NCBI GenBank assembly: GCA_002841395.1
Contig: PGZM01000008.1
Span: 186,001-250,000, forward strand
Length of the DNA stretch: 64,000 nucleotides
Source of the DNA: Firmicutes bacterium HGW-Firmicutes-9
GTDB lineage: Bacteria; Bacillota; Clostridia; Christensenellales; CAG-138
Direction of reading: 5' to 3'
Under the pieces are notes generated by a model that was given only the letters and a program-made list of their open reading frames with translations, was not told where the DNA came from and searched no databases. Position numbers and translations under genes: made by a program. Of the stretch, positions 42,312-52,355 are shown piece by piece (position 1 is the first letter of the stretch; each line of letters starts with the position of its first letter).

Positions 42312-45245
42312 ATGAAACCGATCAAATGGATGGCATGTTTTTTGGCTGTCCTCTGCGTGGCGGCTCTGCTTGTTGCGCCGGTTGCGCATGCAGAGGATAA
42401 CACGCCGCAGCCAAAGATTCCGTTGACTGCGGAAGAGGAAGCGTTTATTCGCGAGCACCCCGTGATTCGCCTCGGCGTTGACCCGACGTTTGTGCCGTAT
42501 GAGTTCATCGACACCGACGGAGAATATAAGGGAATCGCCGCGGACTACATCGCGCTGATCTGCGAAAAAACCGGGTTGCTGATGGAAGTGAAAAAGGGGC
42601 TGACATGGACCGAAGCGTATGAAAAAGCGGTCAATGGAGAGCTGGATGTATTACCCTGCGTTGCACAAACCGCTGAACGTGAGCGGTATTTTTTATTTTC
42701 GGATACGTACTTTTCGTTCCAGCGAGCGGTGTTCATCAATGAGGACACCAAAGATATCAAATCGTTTTCCGATCTCTCCGGCCAGACCGTCGCGGTTCAA
42801 CTGAACAGTTCGCACCATAGCTACATGAAGCAGTTCACGGACATCAAGCTGAGCGTTTATCCGACGGTGGAGGCGGGGCTGCGCGCGGTTTCCAACGGAA
42901 CCGAGATCGCGTTTATCGGTAATTTTGCTACCTCCAGCTATCTTGCAAAATCGCTCGGTATCTCTAACCTGAAATATGTGCCGATTGATGAGGGTACGGT
43001 TGACCCCGCGCAGTCGCTCCACTTCGCGGTGCGCAAGGATTGGCCGGAGCTGGTGAGCATCATCAACAAAGCGCTGGCCAGCATCACCACGCAGCAAAAG
43101 ACCGAAATACAGAACAAATGGATCAATGTGGAAGGCGCGGTCGACTTTGGCTATGTACTGCGCATCATCGGGATCGCGGTCGGCACGCTGCTTGCGGTGC
43201 TGCTTGTTTCCTATTTCTGGATCATACGCCTTCGAAAAGAAGTAGCGATGCGCAAACAGGCGCAGGAGGAGAGCACGCAGGCCAAAGAGGAAGCAATCGC
43301 CGCCAATCAGGTGAAGTCGCTGTTTCTTGCGCGCATGTCGCACGAGATACGAACGCCGCTCAACGCGATCCTCGGCATGGCGTATCTGATTAAAAAGACG
43401 GAGCTGACCTCCACACAGGGCATGTATCTCGACAAACTCACGCAGGCTTCGCGCAACATGCTCGGAACCATCAACGACATCCTCGATTTTTCAAAGATCG
43501 AGGCGGGCAAGATCACGATTGAAAAGGTTTCGTTCGATCTGGATAAGACGCTCCAACGGATCATCAGCATCGAAAGCGTCAGGGTTGAAGAACAGGGGAT
43601 TGAACTCGTCGTGGAGAAGAACCCCGATGTGCCGTCGATGTTCCTGGGCGACCCGCTGCGGATCGAGCAGGTGCTGCTCAACCTCATCAATAACGCGGTG
43701 AAGTTCACGGAGAGCGGTTCTGTCCGCGTGGTCATCACGGCGGAGGAGACGCAGGCGGCGGAGTGCGTGATTACGTTTGTCGTCAAAGACACCGGAATCG
43801 GCATGACGCAGGAGCAGATCGATCATCTGTTTATCGCGTTTGATCAAGGGGATAGCAGCATCAGCCGGCGCTTTGGCGGCAGCGGACTGGGGCTTTCCAT
43901 CGTCAAGAGCCTAACGGAGCTGATGGGCGGAGAGGTGTCTGTCGCGAGTGAAAAGGGCGTTGGCTCGGTGTTCACCGTTCGCCTTCCGCTCACGGTTGAT
44001 CTTCCGCAGGAGGCGCAGAAGCGATCCTGCGCATCGCTGGAGTGCTTCAAGAAGATGCGTGCAGTCGTGCTTTTCCGCGTGGAACCCATGCGGCAGCAGC
44101 TGGAGGATTGTCTGCGCTCCTTTGGCCTGCAATACGAGCTGGTCGAGACAGAGCAGGCGATGCTTGCCAAGCTGGATGCGTCCTACTCAACCGAAGACAA
44201 GGGATATGATCTCGTCATGATCGACTATACGACGCCGCAGAATAACGGCATCGCGTTCTTCCAGAAGCTCAAGACCGAACGCCGGATGAAGAGCACAAGC
44301 AAGTCGATCTTGTTTGTGCCGATGATGCGCGAGGACTTGTTCGACGAGTTGGAGTCGGCAGGGATCGATATCGGCATCACCAAGCCGATCATTCCGTCCG
44401 TGCTGTACAACGGCATCATCGAGATATTGAACATCAAGCCAAAGGAAGAGAAGCGCGCGCTTAATTCAAAACAAAGAATCGCGCCGCATCCATACCGGCT
44501 GCTGCTGGTCGAGGACAACAAGACGAATCAGTTTATCGCAAAGAGCATTCTGGAGCAGGCGGGGTTTGTGATGATCGTCACATCCGACGGCGAGGAAGGT
44601 TACCAATACTTCGCGGCGCACCAGCAGGAGATCGATTTGATCCTGATGGACCTGCACATGCCCGTGATGGACGGCTACACCTCGTCCGACCTGATCCGCA
44701 AGATCGATCAGGATGTGCCGATTGTTGCGATGACGGCGGATGCGATCTCCGGCGTGGAGGAGCTTTGCCAGAGTCACGGCATACGAAACTACGTCAGCAA
44801 GCCATTTGAACCCGATCAGCTGATCGAAACGCTGATATCGCTGCTCGGCGGCAAAACGCCGAAGATTTTGCCGGACGAGGAGAAAATGCCGGAAGAGACG
44901 GAGCAGGTTGTCGATTTTGCGGACGGCATCAAGCGCATGGGTGGAAGCAAGGAACTCTATCTGCGCGTGCTGCAATCGTTCGCCGCGGAAAGCGCGGGCG
45001 TGGCTGACCAGCTCAAAGAGGCGCTCGCCGCGGGCGATTTCGAGCGGGGCGAGCAGATCGTCCACAAGATGAAAGGCAGCGCGGGCAGCATCGGGGCAAA
45101 GAAGCTGCACGCGGTGTCGCTGGAGCTGCAGCAATCGCTCAAGGACAAGAACAGCTCTGCGATCCCGCCACAGATCGCGGCGTTCTATGATCGGCTCGAC
45201 AAGACGCTAATCGCCTTGCAGGAGTTTGAAGAGCAAAACAAATAA
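42312..45245 (+). CDS. Hybrid sensor histidine kinase with extracellular solute-binding domain (BvgS-like)
   Basis: The 977-aa protein has a signal-anchor segment and an extracellular SBP_bac_3 domain (about 35-270, 'IRLGVDPTFVPYEFIDTDGEYKG'). A transmembrane helix (about 283-305), HisKA ('ARMSHEIRTPLNAI', His about 343) and an ATPase ('NLINNAVKF', 'DTGIGMT', 'GGSGLGLSIV') follow. A degenerate receiver ('LVMIDYTTPQNNG'), a full receiver ('LILMDLHMPVMDGY') and an HPt domain ('HKMKGSAGSIGA') complete it. It runs a multistep phosphorelay, probably to the HD-GYP regulator upstream. GGAG at 42302-42305 supports ATG 42312. Confidence 0.93.
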   Translation: MKPIKWMACFLAVLCVAALLVAPVAHAEDNTPQPKIPLTAEEEAFIREHPVIRLGVDPTFVPYEFIDTDGEYKGIAADYIALICEKTGLLMEVKKGLTWTEAYEKAVNGELDVLPCVAQTAERERYFLFSDTYFSFQRAVFINEDTKDIKSFSDLSGQTVAVQLNSSHHSYMKQFTDIKLSVYPTVEAGLRAVSNGTEIAFIGNFATSSYLAKSLGISNLKYVPIDEGTVDPAQSLHFAVRKDWPELVSIINKALASITTQQKTEIQNKWINVEGAVDFGYVLRIIGIAVGTLLAVLLVSYFWIIRLRKEVAMRKQAQEESTQAKEEAIAANQVKSLFLARMSHEIRTPLNAILGMAYLIKKTELTSTQGMYLDKLTQASRNMLGTINDILDFSKIEAGKITIEKVSFDLDKTLQRIISIESVRVEEQGIELVVEKNPDVPSMFLGDPLRIEQVLLNLINNAVKFTESGSVRVVITAEETQAAECVITFVVKDTGIGMTQEQIDHLFIAFDQGDSSISRRFGGSGLGLSIVKSLTELMGGEVSVASEKGVGSVFTVRLPLTVDLPQEAQKRSCASLECFKKMRAVVLFRVEPMRQQLEDCLRSFGLQYELVETEQAMLAKLDASYSTEDKGYDLVMIDYTTPQNNGIAFFQKLKTERRMKSTSKSILFVPMMREDLFDELESAGIDIGITKPIIPSVLYNGIIEILNIKPKEEKRALNSKQRIAPHPYRLLLVEDNKTNQFIAKSILEQAGFVMIVTSDGEEGYQYFAAHQQEIDLILMDLHMPVMDGYTSSDLIRKIDQDVPIVAMTADAISGVEELCQSHGIRNYVSKPFEPDQLIETLISLLGGKTPKILPDEEKMPEETEQVVDFADGIKRMGGSKELYLRVLQSFAAESAGVADQLKEALAAGDFERGEQIVHKMKGSAGSIGAKKLHAVSLELQQSLKDKNSSAIPPQIAAFYDRLDKTLIALQEFEEQNK

Positions 45246-45265
45246 CGAATAAATTGGCGTAAATA

Positions 45266-45297
45266 AGCGACCGCCTGATGGCGGTCGCTTTGTTTTT
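45266..45297. terminator. Terminator between convergent genes
   Basis: The 10-bp stem agcgaccgcc / ggcggtcgct has a 4-nt loop and is followed by ttgttttt. Confidence 0.9.
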
Positions 45298-45321
45298 GCG
45301 TGTTTTGTGAAATGATGTTTT

Positions 45322-46725
45322 TTACGAAACTGGATGGAGCTGCAGGGACAGCACAAACTCGCTGCCTTCGCCAACCGTGCTGCTGACGCGGATGTCGCCG
45401 TTGTGCGCTTTTGCGATGGCAAGCGCGATGGCAAGGCCGATTCCGCTGCCGCCCGTCTCTCGCGCGCGGGAAGGATCGGCCCGGTAGAATCGCTCGAAGA
45501 TAAACGGCAGGTGCTCCGGCGCGATGCCGCAGCCGGTGTCCCGCACGGTGAGAACCGCACGGTCGTGTTCCGTTGTGGTCGTGATCGATACTGTGCCGCC
45601 CGCGGGGGTGAATTTCAGCGCGTTGTGCATCAGGTTGATGAGCACTTGGCCGATCTTGTCCCGATCCGCCTCTACAAACGCCTGCGATCCTGCGCAGGTG
45701 AGGCTGACGCCTTTTTGCCGCGCAATGCTCTCGAAATTCTGAATCGTCTGTTGGCAGAGCTCTCTCAGATCAAACGACTCGGTGTTTAGGCGCAGGGATT
45801 CGGACTCAAACCTCGACAACGTCCCAAGCTCGTCAACCAGCTTATTGAGCCGGAGAACTTCCTCACGCATGCTGTTCAGGTGCGTTTCGTCCGCCGTCCA
45901 GACGCCGTCGATCATCGCCTCGACCGTGCTTTGCAGCGTGGTCAGCGGCGTGCGCAGCTCGTGCGCCACGTCCGCGGTGAGCCGCTTTCGCAGCGTTTCC
46001 TGCGTTTCCAGCGAGGCAGCGAGGCTGTTGACCGAATGCGAAAGCGCGACGAGTTCCGCCGTATTTTCCGCGTGGGTGAGGCGATCACTGTAGTTACCCT
46101 CCGCGATTTTGCCCGTCGCGGCGATGACGTCCGTAATCGGTTTACTGAGCCTACGCGCAAGATAGGCCCCGAGCAGCACGCATGCACCGAGGGATACGGC
46201 GCCCGCGATGAGCAGGATGCGGTTGAGCGAACTCAAAAACTGCAGGTCGGCCTCGTTAAAGTAGAACGGGCCGTAGTAGCCGACGACAACCGTTCCTACC
46301 TCGGCGCCGTTCACGACGGCGGGGAAGCTCTGCTCCTCATATCCGCCCTGGAAATTCGCCTGATAGGACTGCATGTTTTGCGCCATGTTCTGAAGAATTC
46401 GCAGACACATGCCGTTGTTATGCACCTGCGCGTCCCAGACGACCTGCCCGTTCGTGTCTTCGACGCGCAGAATCAAGCCGTCGATCAGCAGCGCCATACC
46501 GGTTTCATCGAGGCTGGAGATGCTCCATTGTTCGCCGGAGCGCACATACAGATCGGTCACCTGATTGACGGTCTTGTTGATCGTCTGATTCAGACGCGCG
46601 GTGGCATAGTCCTCGAATTGCTTTCCGAGGGAAACATTGGCAAACAGCCCGACGAACGCGAGCGACAGCAGCGCGATCATCAGGAAGGTGATGGTCAGTT
46701 TTTTGCGTAACGAAATCGGATTCAT
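45322..46725 (-). CDS. Sensor histidine kinase (OmpR-partner type)
   Basis: The 467-aa membrane kinase has two transmembrane helices (about 10-30 and 168-190) around an extracellular domain of about 135 residues, then HAMP ('LARRLSKPITDVIAA'), HisKA ('ADVAHELRTPLTTLQS') and ATPase ('NLMHNALKFTPAGG', 'DTGCGIAPEHLPFIFERFYR', 'GGSGIGLAIALAI'). Its ATG overlaps the stop of the response-regulator gene by four bases. It lies downstream of the copper genes and may respond to metal or envelope stress, though no metal-binding cluster is seen in the sensor. Confidence 0.93.
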   Translation of the reverse strand: MNPISLRKKLTITFLMIALLSLAFVGLFANVSLGKQFEDYATARLNQTINKTVNQVTDLYVRSGEQWSISSLDETGMALLIDGLILRVEDTNGQVVWDAQVHNNGMCLRILQNMAQNMQSYQANFQGGYEEQSFPAVVNGAEVGTVVVGYYGPFYFNEADLQFLSSLNRILLIAGAVSLGACVLLGAYLARRLSKPITDVIAATGKIAEGNYSDRLTHAENTAELVALSHSVNSLAASLETQETLRKRLTADVAHELRTPLTTLQSTVEAMIDGVWTADETHLNSMREEVLRLNKLVDELGTLSRFESESLRLNTESFDLRELCQQTIQNFESIARQKGVSLTCAGSQAFVEADRDKIGQVLINLMHNALKFTPAGGTVSITTTTEHDRAVLTVRDTGCGIAPEHLPFIFERFYRADPSRARETGGSGIGLAIALAIAKAHNGDIRVSSTVGEGSEFVLSLQLHPVS

Positions 46726-47417
46726 GTTGCTCCTCCGCCGAAGCGGTATCCTACGCCGTGCACGGTGAGAAGATAGCGCGGCTGTTTGGCGTCCGGCTCG
46801 ATTTTCTGCCGGAGGTTCTTCATATGCGTGTCGATCACGCGGTCATATCCTTCAAAATCGTCTTTCAATGCGAGATGGATCAGTTCGTCCCGCGTAAAGG
46901 TTCGCTTGGGGTTGGTCGCGAGCGCGACGAGGATGCTGTATTCGCTCGGTGTGAGGGTCACGAGCGTGCCGTCCCGCATGACCGTACGTGCGGTGGTGTC
47001 GATTGTAAGAAAGCCGCCGTCGAACCGGAGCGGCTCTGTTTGCGCGGTACCAGCGCGGCGAAGCACCGCGTGCACGCGCGCGACGACCTGCCGCGGGCTA
47101 AAGGGCTTGGTCACGTAATCGTCCGCGCCGATGGCGAGCCCACCCAGGATCGAGTTCTCCTCGGTCTTTGCCGTGAGCATGATCACAGGCGTGTTGCCGC
47201 GCGCGCGGATTTCACGGCAGACTTCCTCGCCGGAACGCTTGGGCAGCATCAGATCGAGCAACACAAGCACGGGAGACAGCGTCGCGTACAGACGCAGCGC
47301 CTCTTCGCCATCCTTTGCGGTGGCGACGGAGAAGCCTTCTCGCTCCAGATAGGATTTCAGCACCTCGGCGATCTTTTCTTCGTCTTCTACGACGAGTATC
47401 GTTTCTTTCGCGGCCAT
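46722..47417 (-). CDS. OmpR/PhoB-family response regulator
   Basis: The 231-aa protein has a receiver ('ILVVEDEEKIAEVL', acceptor in 'VLVLLDLMLPKRSG', 'VIMLTAKTEE', 'VTKPFSPRQ') and a winged-helix output domain ('VTLTPSEYSILVALATNPKR', 'YDRVIDTHMKNLRQKI', 'TVHGVGYRF'). It is coupled to the kinase that follows. A terminator separates it from the lipoprotein gene upstream, so it probably has its own promoter or receives read-through. Confidence 0.95.
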   Translation of the reverse strand: MAAKETILVVEDEEKIAEVLKSYLEREGFSVATAKDGEEALRLYATLSPVLVLLDLMLPKRSGEEVCREIRARGNTPVIMLTAKTEENSILGGLAIGADDYVTKPFSPRQVVARVHAVLRRAGTAQTEPLRFDGGFLTIDTTARTVMRDGTLVTLTPSEYSILVALATNPKRTFTRDELIHLALKDDFEGYDRVIDTHMKNLRQKIEPDAKQPRYLLTVHGVGYRFGGGAT

Positions 47418-47429
47418 AATGCTCCTGAT

Positions 47430-47478
47430 AAAACGTGATTTGGGCGATGCCTTTTTTCAAGCATACGCCCAAACCACG
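47430..47478 (-). terminator. Terminator after the copper-cluster lipoprotein gene
   Basis: On the minus strand cgtggtttgggcg-at-gc pairs with gc-at-cgcccaaatcacg around a short A-rich loop and is followed by ttttat. It lies between the lipoprotein gene and the response regulator. Confidence 0.7.
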
Positions 47479-47488
47479 CGTTTGACAA

Positions 47489-48142
47489 TTATGATTCGAG
47501 AGAATACGGCTTGAGCAGAACGTCAAAGTCCTGACCCGCGTCATCCTTCATGGTCATAAAGACCCAGCCTTCGATATTTTGCACATCGACGCCGAGATCC
47601 GCAAGCGGCTGTGCTGCGATGACAAATACGATGTCCTTGTCGTTGGCAACCTCGTCCTTCGCCCACTCGAACTTGCCGGCAGGCAGCGCGATACCGTAGT
47701 GATCGAGGTCTGCATGATACGTGAGCGCGGAGCGATCCGCTTTTGCGCTTTCAAACAGGGCCGCGGTGACGGTGCCCTGTTTACCCGAACCTGCACCGAA
47801 ATCGGCGACAAGGAAGAGGGAGGTGCCATCGGTGCGGTATCCCGTGCCGAGCGCTGCGGGGTCAAGCCCAGCGTCCACAAACGGCTTTAACGGGGTTTGA
47901 ATTGCTACGTCTTCGGCGCTGAGGCTAAAGTCACTGCTTACGTTCAGTGTCGTTTCGCCATCCACGGAGAGGTAGAAGTAGCCGTCGTTTAGCGTGTTAT
48001 CCGTCACAAGATTCGGGAACTTCTCCGCGATTTTATCCAGTGACGAGGGGCTTTGGTTGAGAATGACGTCGGTTGCCGCGCAGCCAACAAGCAATGCCGC
48101 GACAAGCGCGAGTGCAACGACGATAGAAACGATTTTTTTCAT
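47489..48142 (-). CDS. Lipoprotein of unknown function in the copper cluster
   Basis: The 217-aa protein has a lipoprotein signal peptide (VAALLVGC, Cys21) and a mature domain of strands with 'GYFYLSVDGETTLNVS', 'GYRTDGTSLFLVADFGAGSG' and an acidic C-terminal half. I recognise no family. It contains no cysteines or Met-rich motifs beyond the lipid anchor, so direct copper binding is not obvious. It starts 16 bp after the copA stop. Confidence 0.72.
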   Translation of the reverse strand: MKKIVSIVVALALVAALLVGCAATDVILNQSPSSLDKIAEKFPNLVTDNTLNDGYFYLSVDGETTLNVSSDFSLSAEDVAIQTPLKPFVDAGLDPAALGTGYRTDGTSLFLVADFGAGSGKQGTVTAALFESAKADRSALTYHADLDHYGIALPAGKFEWAKDEVANDKDIVFVIAAQPLADLGVDVQNIEGWVFMTMKDDAGQDFDVLLKPYSLES

Positions 48143-48158
48143 GGCAATCGAGCCTTTC

Positions 48159-50630
48159 TTATTTTTTGTCCTTTAAACGGAACCGCTTCAGCCGCAGCGC
48201 GTTGGTCACGACCGAGACGGAGCTCAGCGCCATCGCAGCGCCCGCGAACATGGGGGTCAGCAGCGGGCCGCCGAAGGCGAAGAATACACCTGCCGCAAAC
48301 GGAATGCCGACAACGTTGTAGGCAAATGCCCAGAACAGATTCTGCCGGATATTGCGGATGGTGGCACGAGAGAGCGCGACCGCTGCGCTGACGGCGGAGA
48401 GGTCTCCGCGCATGAGCACAACGTCCGCGGACTCGACCGCGACATCCGTGCCGGTGCCGATCGCCATGCCGACATCGGCCTGCACGAGTGCGGGTGCGTC
48501 GTTGATGCCGTCGCCGACCATGGCGACGCGCTTGCCCTGCGACTGGAGCTTCTGCACCTCGCTTGCCTTGCCGTCCGGCAAAACATCCGAGAGCACATGG
48601 TCGATGCCGACAGTCTCTGCGACAGATTTCGCGGTCGCGGCGTTGTCACCGGTGAGCATGTAGACATCAAGCCCAAGCGATTTGAGCTGCTCTACTGCCG
48701 CTCGGCTGGTGGGTTTGACCGCGTCCGCAGCCGCCATCAGGGAATAGAGCGCGTTGTCGATGGCGATGTACATCAGGGTCTTGCCCGCGCTGGAGAGCTT
48801 GAGCGCATCAGCGGTCGAACCGGAAATGTCCACGTTGTTCTCGGTGAGCAGCTTTGCGCTGCCTGCGAGTACGCGGCGTCCGCCCACAACGGCCTCGATG
48901 CCGCGTCCCGGAATCGCGCGGAATTGTTCCGGCTCCAGCAACGAGAGGTTTCGTGCCTGTGCCGCGTTGACGATCGCGCGTGCAATCGGGTGCTCCGATC
49001 CGCGCTCGGCAGAGGCGGTCAGCGTCAGCACGCTTGCTTCTTCCTCGGTCGTGTAGCGGACGATGTCCGTCAGTTCCGGCTTGCCCTGCGTGATGGTGCC
49101 CGTCTTATCGAGCACGACCGCATTGATGCTGTGCGTGGTCTCCAGCGCCTCGCCGCCCTTGATCAGAACGCCGAGTTCCGCGCCTTTGCCGGTGCCGACC
49201 ATGATGGCGGTCGGGGTCGCAAGACCCAGCGCACACGGGCAGGCGATGACCAGCACGGTGACGAAGATGTTGAGCACGAAGTTAAAGTCTTTTCCAACCA
49301 GCGCCCAGATGACCGCGGAGAGCACCGCAATGCCCAGCACCGCCGGCACAAAATAGCCGGAGATGATGTCCGCGAGCTTCGCAATCGGGGCCTTTCTGCC
49401 TTGCGCTTCTTCAACCAGATGAATGATCTTGGAGAGCGCGGTGTCTTCACCCACGCGGGTGACGGTGAAATGCAGCATGCCTTCGCCGTTGATGCTGCCG
49501 CCGGTGACAGGGGACCCGGGCTGCTTTTCCACGGGCAGCGATTCGCCCGTGAGCATGCTCTCGTCTACGCTGGAAGCGCCGTCGAGTACGGTTCCATCGA
49601 CGGGGATTGCAGCGCCGGGACGCACGAGCACAACGTCGCCCACCACGACTTCGTCCAATGCGACCGTCATCTCAACGCCGTCTTTGACGATGACCGCGGT
49701 CTGCGGGCGAAGGTTCATGAGTTTCTTGATCGCTTCGGAGGTCTTGCTCTTGCTGACGGCTTCGAGGTATTTACCGAGCATCACGAGTGTGATGACCACC
49801 GCAGCGGACTCAAAATAGAGATGCTGCGCGAAACCAAAGTCGCCAAGATAGATCAGCACGGTTGCGTATATGCCATAGAGAAACGCGCTTCCGGTGCCGA
49901 TTGCGACCAGCGTATCCATGTTCGGCGAGCCCTTGATGAGCGTTTTGAAGCCGACGCGGAAAAAGCGTCCGCCCGCGATCATCACGGGGATGGTCAAAAT
50001 TAGCTGCACAAGCGCGAAGACCAGCGGGAACATATGCGGGTTCATGAACATGGGCAGCGGTACGCCGAGTTTCGGAAACATGTGCGCCATGGCGATATAG
50101 AGAATCGGGGCTGCGAACACGATCGCGATGATCAGGCGCAGGCGCATCAGACGCAGCGCTTTCTCGCGCTTCTCCTGCTCCACATCGCGGGTGTCCTCGG
50201 TCGCCAGATCCAGCGGGGTGTAGCCCGCTTTCGTGATGGCTTCGCGCACCTGGGTGAGCTTCACCTTGGTGGGGTCGTAGGAAAACGCGGCGCGGTTGGT
50301 CGCGAGGTTGACGGAGGCATCGCTCACGCCATCGAGCTTTTTCAGCGCACGTTCGACCGCAGAAGAGCAGCTTGCGCAGGTCATGCCGTCTACGCCGAGT
50401 TCGGCGCGCTTGCTTGCCTGCGGTTCGACGAGCCCGTAGCCCGCGTGCTCCACCGTAGCCTGCAGCTTGTCAAAGTCCACCTTGCTCTCGTCATAGGATA
50501 CGCGCAGCGTCTCGGTTGCGAGGTTTACCTCCGCGCTGTCTACGCCTTCCTGCTTGGATACCGCGCGCTGCACGGCTGCCGAGCAGGCGGAGCACGTCAT
50601 ACCGGTGACTTTATAAGATTGTTCTTTCAT
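48159..50630 (-). CDS. copA: Copper-translocating P1B-type ATPase
   Basis: The 823-aa pump exports Cu(I). Two N-terminal heavy-metal-binding domains carry GMTCSAC (C13, C16) and GMTCASC (C85, C88). The transmembrane metal site is CPC in '[13 protein letters not shown]'. 'TGESLPV' (actuator), '[10 protein letters not shown]' (phosphorylation), '[10 protein letters not shown]' (HP motif) and '[12 protein letters not shown]' are all intact. GAACA-type sequence with AAGAACAAT is a weak site upstream of ATG 50630. It lies 12 bp after the HMA/sulfite-exporter-like gene. Confidence 0.95.
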   Translation of the reverse strand: MKEQSYKVTGMTCSACSAAVQRAVSKQEGVDSAEVNLATETLRVSYDESKVDFDKLQATVEHAGYGLVEPQASKRAELGVDGMTCASCSSAVERALKKLDGVSDASVNLATNRAAFSYDPTKVKLTQVREAITKAGYTPLDLATEDTRDVEQEKREKALRLMRLRLIIAIVFAAPILYIAMAHMFPKLGVPLPMFMNPHMFPLVFALVQLILTIPVMIAGGRFFRVGFKTLIKGSPNMDTLVAIGTGSAFLYGIYATVLIYLGDFGFAQHLYFESAAVVITLVMLGKYLEAVSKSKTSEAIKKLMNLRPQTAVIVKDGVEMTVALDEVVVGDVVLVRPGAAIPVDGTVLDGASSVDESMLTGESLPVEKQPGSPVTGGSINGEGMLHFTVTRVGEDTALSKIIHLVEEAQGRKAPIAKLADIISGYFVPAVLGIAVLSAVIWALVGKDFNFVLNIFVTVLVIACPCALGLATPTAIMVGTGKGAELGVLIKGGEALETTHSINAVVLDKTGTITQGKPELTDIVRYTTEEEASVLTLTASAERGSEHPIARAIVNAAQARNLSLLEPEQFRAIPGRGIEAVVGGRRVLAGSAKLLTENNVDISGSTADALKLSSAGKTLMYIAIDNALYSLMAAADAVKPTSRAAVEQLKSLGLDVYMLTGDNAATAKSVAETVGIDHVLSDVLPDGKASEVQKLQSQGKRVAMVGDGINDAPALVQADVGMAIGTGTDVAVESADVVLMRGDLSAVSAAVALSRATIRNIRQNLFWAFAYNVVGIPFAAGVFFAFGGPLLTPMFAGAAMALSSVSVVTNALRLKRFRLKDKK

Positions 50631-50642
50631 GTTTGTTCCTCC

Positions 50643-52136
50643 TTAGCCGCAGCAGGAGCCTGATATCGTAGTTGAATCAAGGTCCGGTACGGCGGAATCG
50701 ATCGCGGGGGTTGGGGTGGCGGCGGGAACAACCGCAGCCTCCGGTGAATCAAACAAATTGTCCACCACGAGGATGCGACCATCCAGCATGCCCATCCAAC
50801 AAGTGTAAGGAATCAGACCAGACTCCTCTGGGGTAAATTTTATCACATTATCGCCAGGTGTCAGTGCTTTTCTCACATCAAAGGCGGGGAACAGCACGGT
50901 CTGATTACAGCCGGTGATCGAGCTTTCGTCTGCGGTGATGGTCAATTCCACCGGGATGCCCTTTTGAACGATGATGAACGGGTAGACGGCGGGATTCAAA
51001 TCCGCCTGAATCTTCTGCACGCTGCCATCCAGCGTCGCGGGCACATAGCCCCTATCCAACGCCTGTTGCAGTAGAGAATCACCGCTCGATTCCTTGCTCT
51101 CCGTGGCTGCGGCTGCAGCGACCGGAGCTGCATCCAGCGTAGTAGAAGAACGAACGCCAAGGAGCGAGAGGGCGTTGGTCGCCATCACGACGGCGAAGAA
51201 CACCACAAGCACCGCGCTGACCCGCTGCACGACAAAGGCGAACTTGCCCTTGAGCAGGGAGAAGAGCGCGCCCGCGCCGAGCATCAGCGGAACCGTGCCG
51301 AGCGAGAAGAGGAACATCGAAAGCGCGCCGGTGACCACGGAACCCGTTGCGAGGGCGTAGAGCTGCATTGCCTGCAGCGGCCCGCAGGGCATGAACCCAT
51401 TGAGTAAGCCCACGACGAGCGGCCCTTTGCCCGCGCCTTTTTTACCGATGCGGGAGGAAAGAAACTTCGGCACCCGCGGTGTGAGCCACCACGGCAGCCA
51501 GCCCAGCATGCTCAATCCCATCAGGAGCATACCGATTGCGGCAAGCGCGAGTAGAATCGCCTTGAACGTTTCACTCAAAAACAAGACTGAGCCGATGCCG
51601 CCGACGATGCCGCCGATGACGGTATAGGAGATCACGCGGCCGAGGTTATACAACAGCGGGTTGCGAAGGCTTTTTTTCACGGCGCCTTTTGCACCGACGC
51701 TTTGCGAGAGGTTGATACCGCCGCACATTGCGATGCAATGCACGCTGGTAAACAGGCCTGTCACAAACAGCGCGGAAAGTGAAATTGCGCTGTCGATCTT
51801 CGGGATATAGCCGAAGAAATCAAAGCCGATCGTGACGCGCAGCAGGAAATAGAGCGCGAGGATGATGACGACCACCGGAACCACCTTGGAGATGGGCTGC
51901 GGCGCCTTGGCTGCATCCTGAACCTTGTATCCTTCTGCGTTGACGGCCTTTGTCACGGCGGAGACAAGCGTTTCTTCATCCGTCTTGTCCGCGTCATAGG
52001 TGACCTCCAAACGGCTGCGCGAAAACGACGCGATCGCGCTGGTCACGCCGGAAACGCGACGTGCGGCCTTGGATACACGCATCTCGCAATGCCCGCAGGT
52101 CATGCCCGAAACACGAAAAACTCGCTTTTTGTCCAT
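50643..52136 (-). CDS. Fusion of HMA metal-binding domain, sulfite-exporter/DsbD-like membrane domain and cupredoxin-like domain
   Basis: The 497-aa protein has an HMA domain (about 1-70, GMTCGHC with C14 and C17), then a membrane domain of six or more helices ('GLFTSVHCIAMCGGINL', 'NLGRVISYTVIGGIVGG', 'GLLNGFMPCGPLQAMQLYA'). These cysteine motifs are typical of UreH/SafE-like (CcdA-related) transporters. The C-terminal external domain (about 365-470) resembles a cupredoxin: 'VELTITADESSITGCNQTVLFP' and 'IPYTCWMGML'. It ends SGSCCG. AAAGGAAAT supports ATG 52136. Such fusions handle copper together with CopA. Confidence 0.85.
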   Translation of the reverse strand: MDKKRVFRVSGMTCGHCEMRVSKAARRVSGVTSAIASFSRSRLEVTYDADKTDEETLVSAVTKAVNAEGYKVQDAAKAPQPISKVVPVVVIILALYFLLRVTIGFDFFGYIPKIDSAISLSALFVTGLFTSVHCIAMCGGINLSQSVGAKGAVKKSLRNPLLYNLGRVISYTVIGGIVGGIGSVLFLSETFKAILLALAAIGMLLMGLSMLGWLPWWLTPRVPKFLSSRIGKKGAGKGPLVVGLLNGFMPCGPLQAMQLYALATGSVVTGALSMFLFSLGTVPLMLGAGALFSLLKGKFAFVVQRVSAVLVVFFAVVMATNALSLLGVRSSTTLDAAPVAAAAATESKESSGDSLLQQALDRGYVPATLDGSVQKIQADLNPAVYPFIIVQKGIPVELTITADESSITGCNQTVLFPAFDVRKALTPGDNVIKFTPEESGLIPYTCWMGMLDGRILVVDNLFDSPEAAVVPAATPTPAIDSAVPDLDSTTISGSCCG

Positions 52137-52355
52137 TTTGGATTTCCTTTCATCTGCTGAAAATGCTACACTTGAATCAAATATTGCCATAACGCTGGCT
52201 ATTTGAATGGATTCATCTTAATGAAGTTGTGTGAAGATTTTATGTAGATTTTCAGGATGCGGGAATCTTTGGTTTTTTCGATTTGTGCCTGATTTGGTGC
52301 GCAAATCTTGATCTCTCCATTATTAAATTATAAACATGTGAATGGGAACAAAGGC

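Noticed and set aside
48597..50003. 468-codon plus-strand frame opposite copA
   Set aside because: copA has all catalytic motifs; the antisense frame is rich in Arg, His and Asp only.
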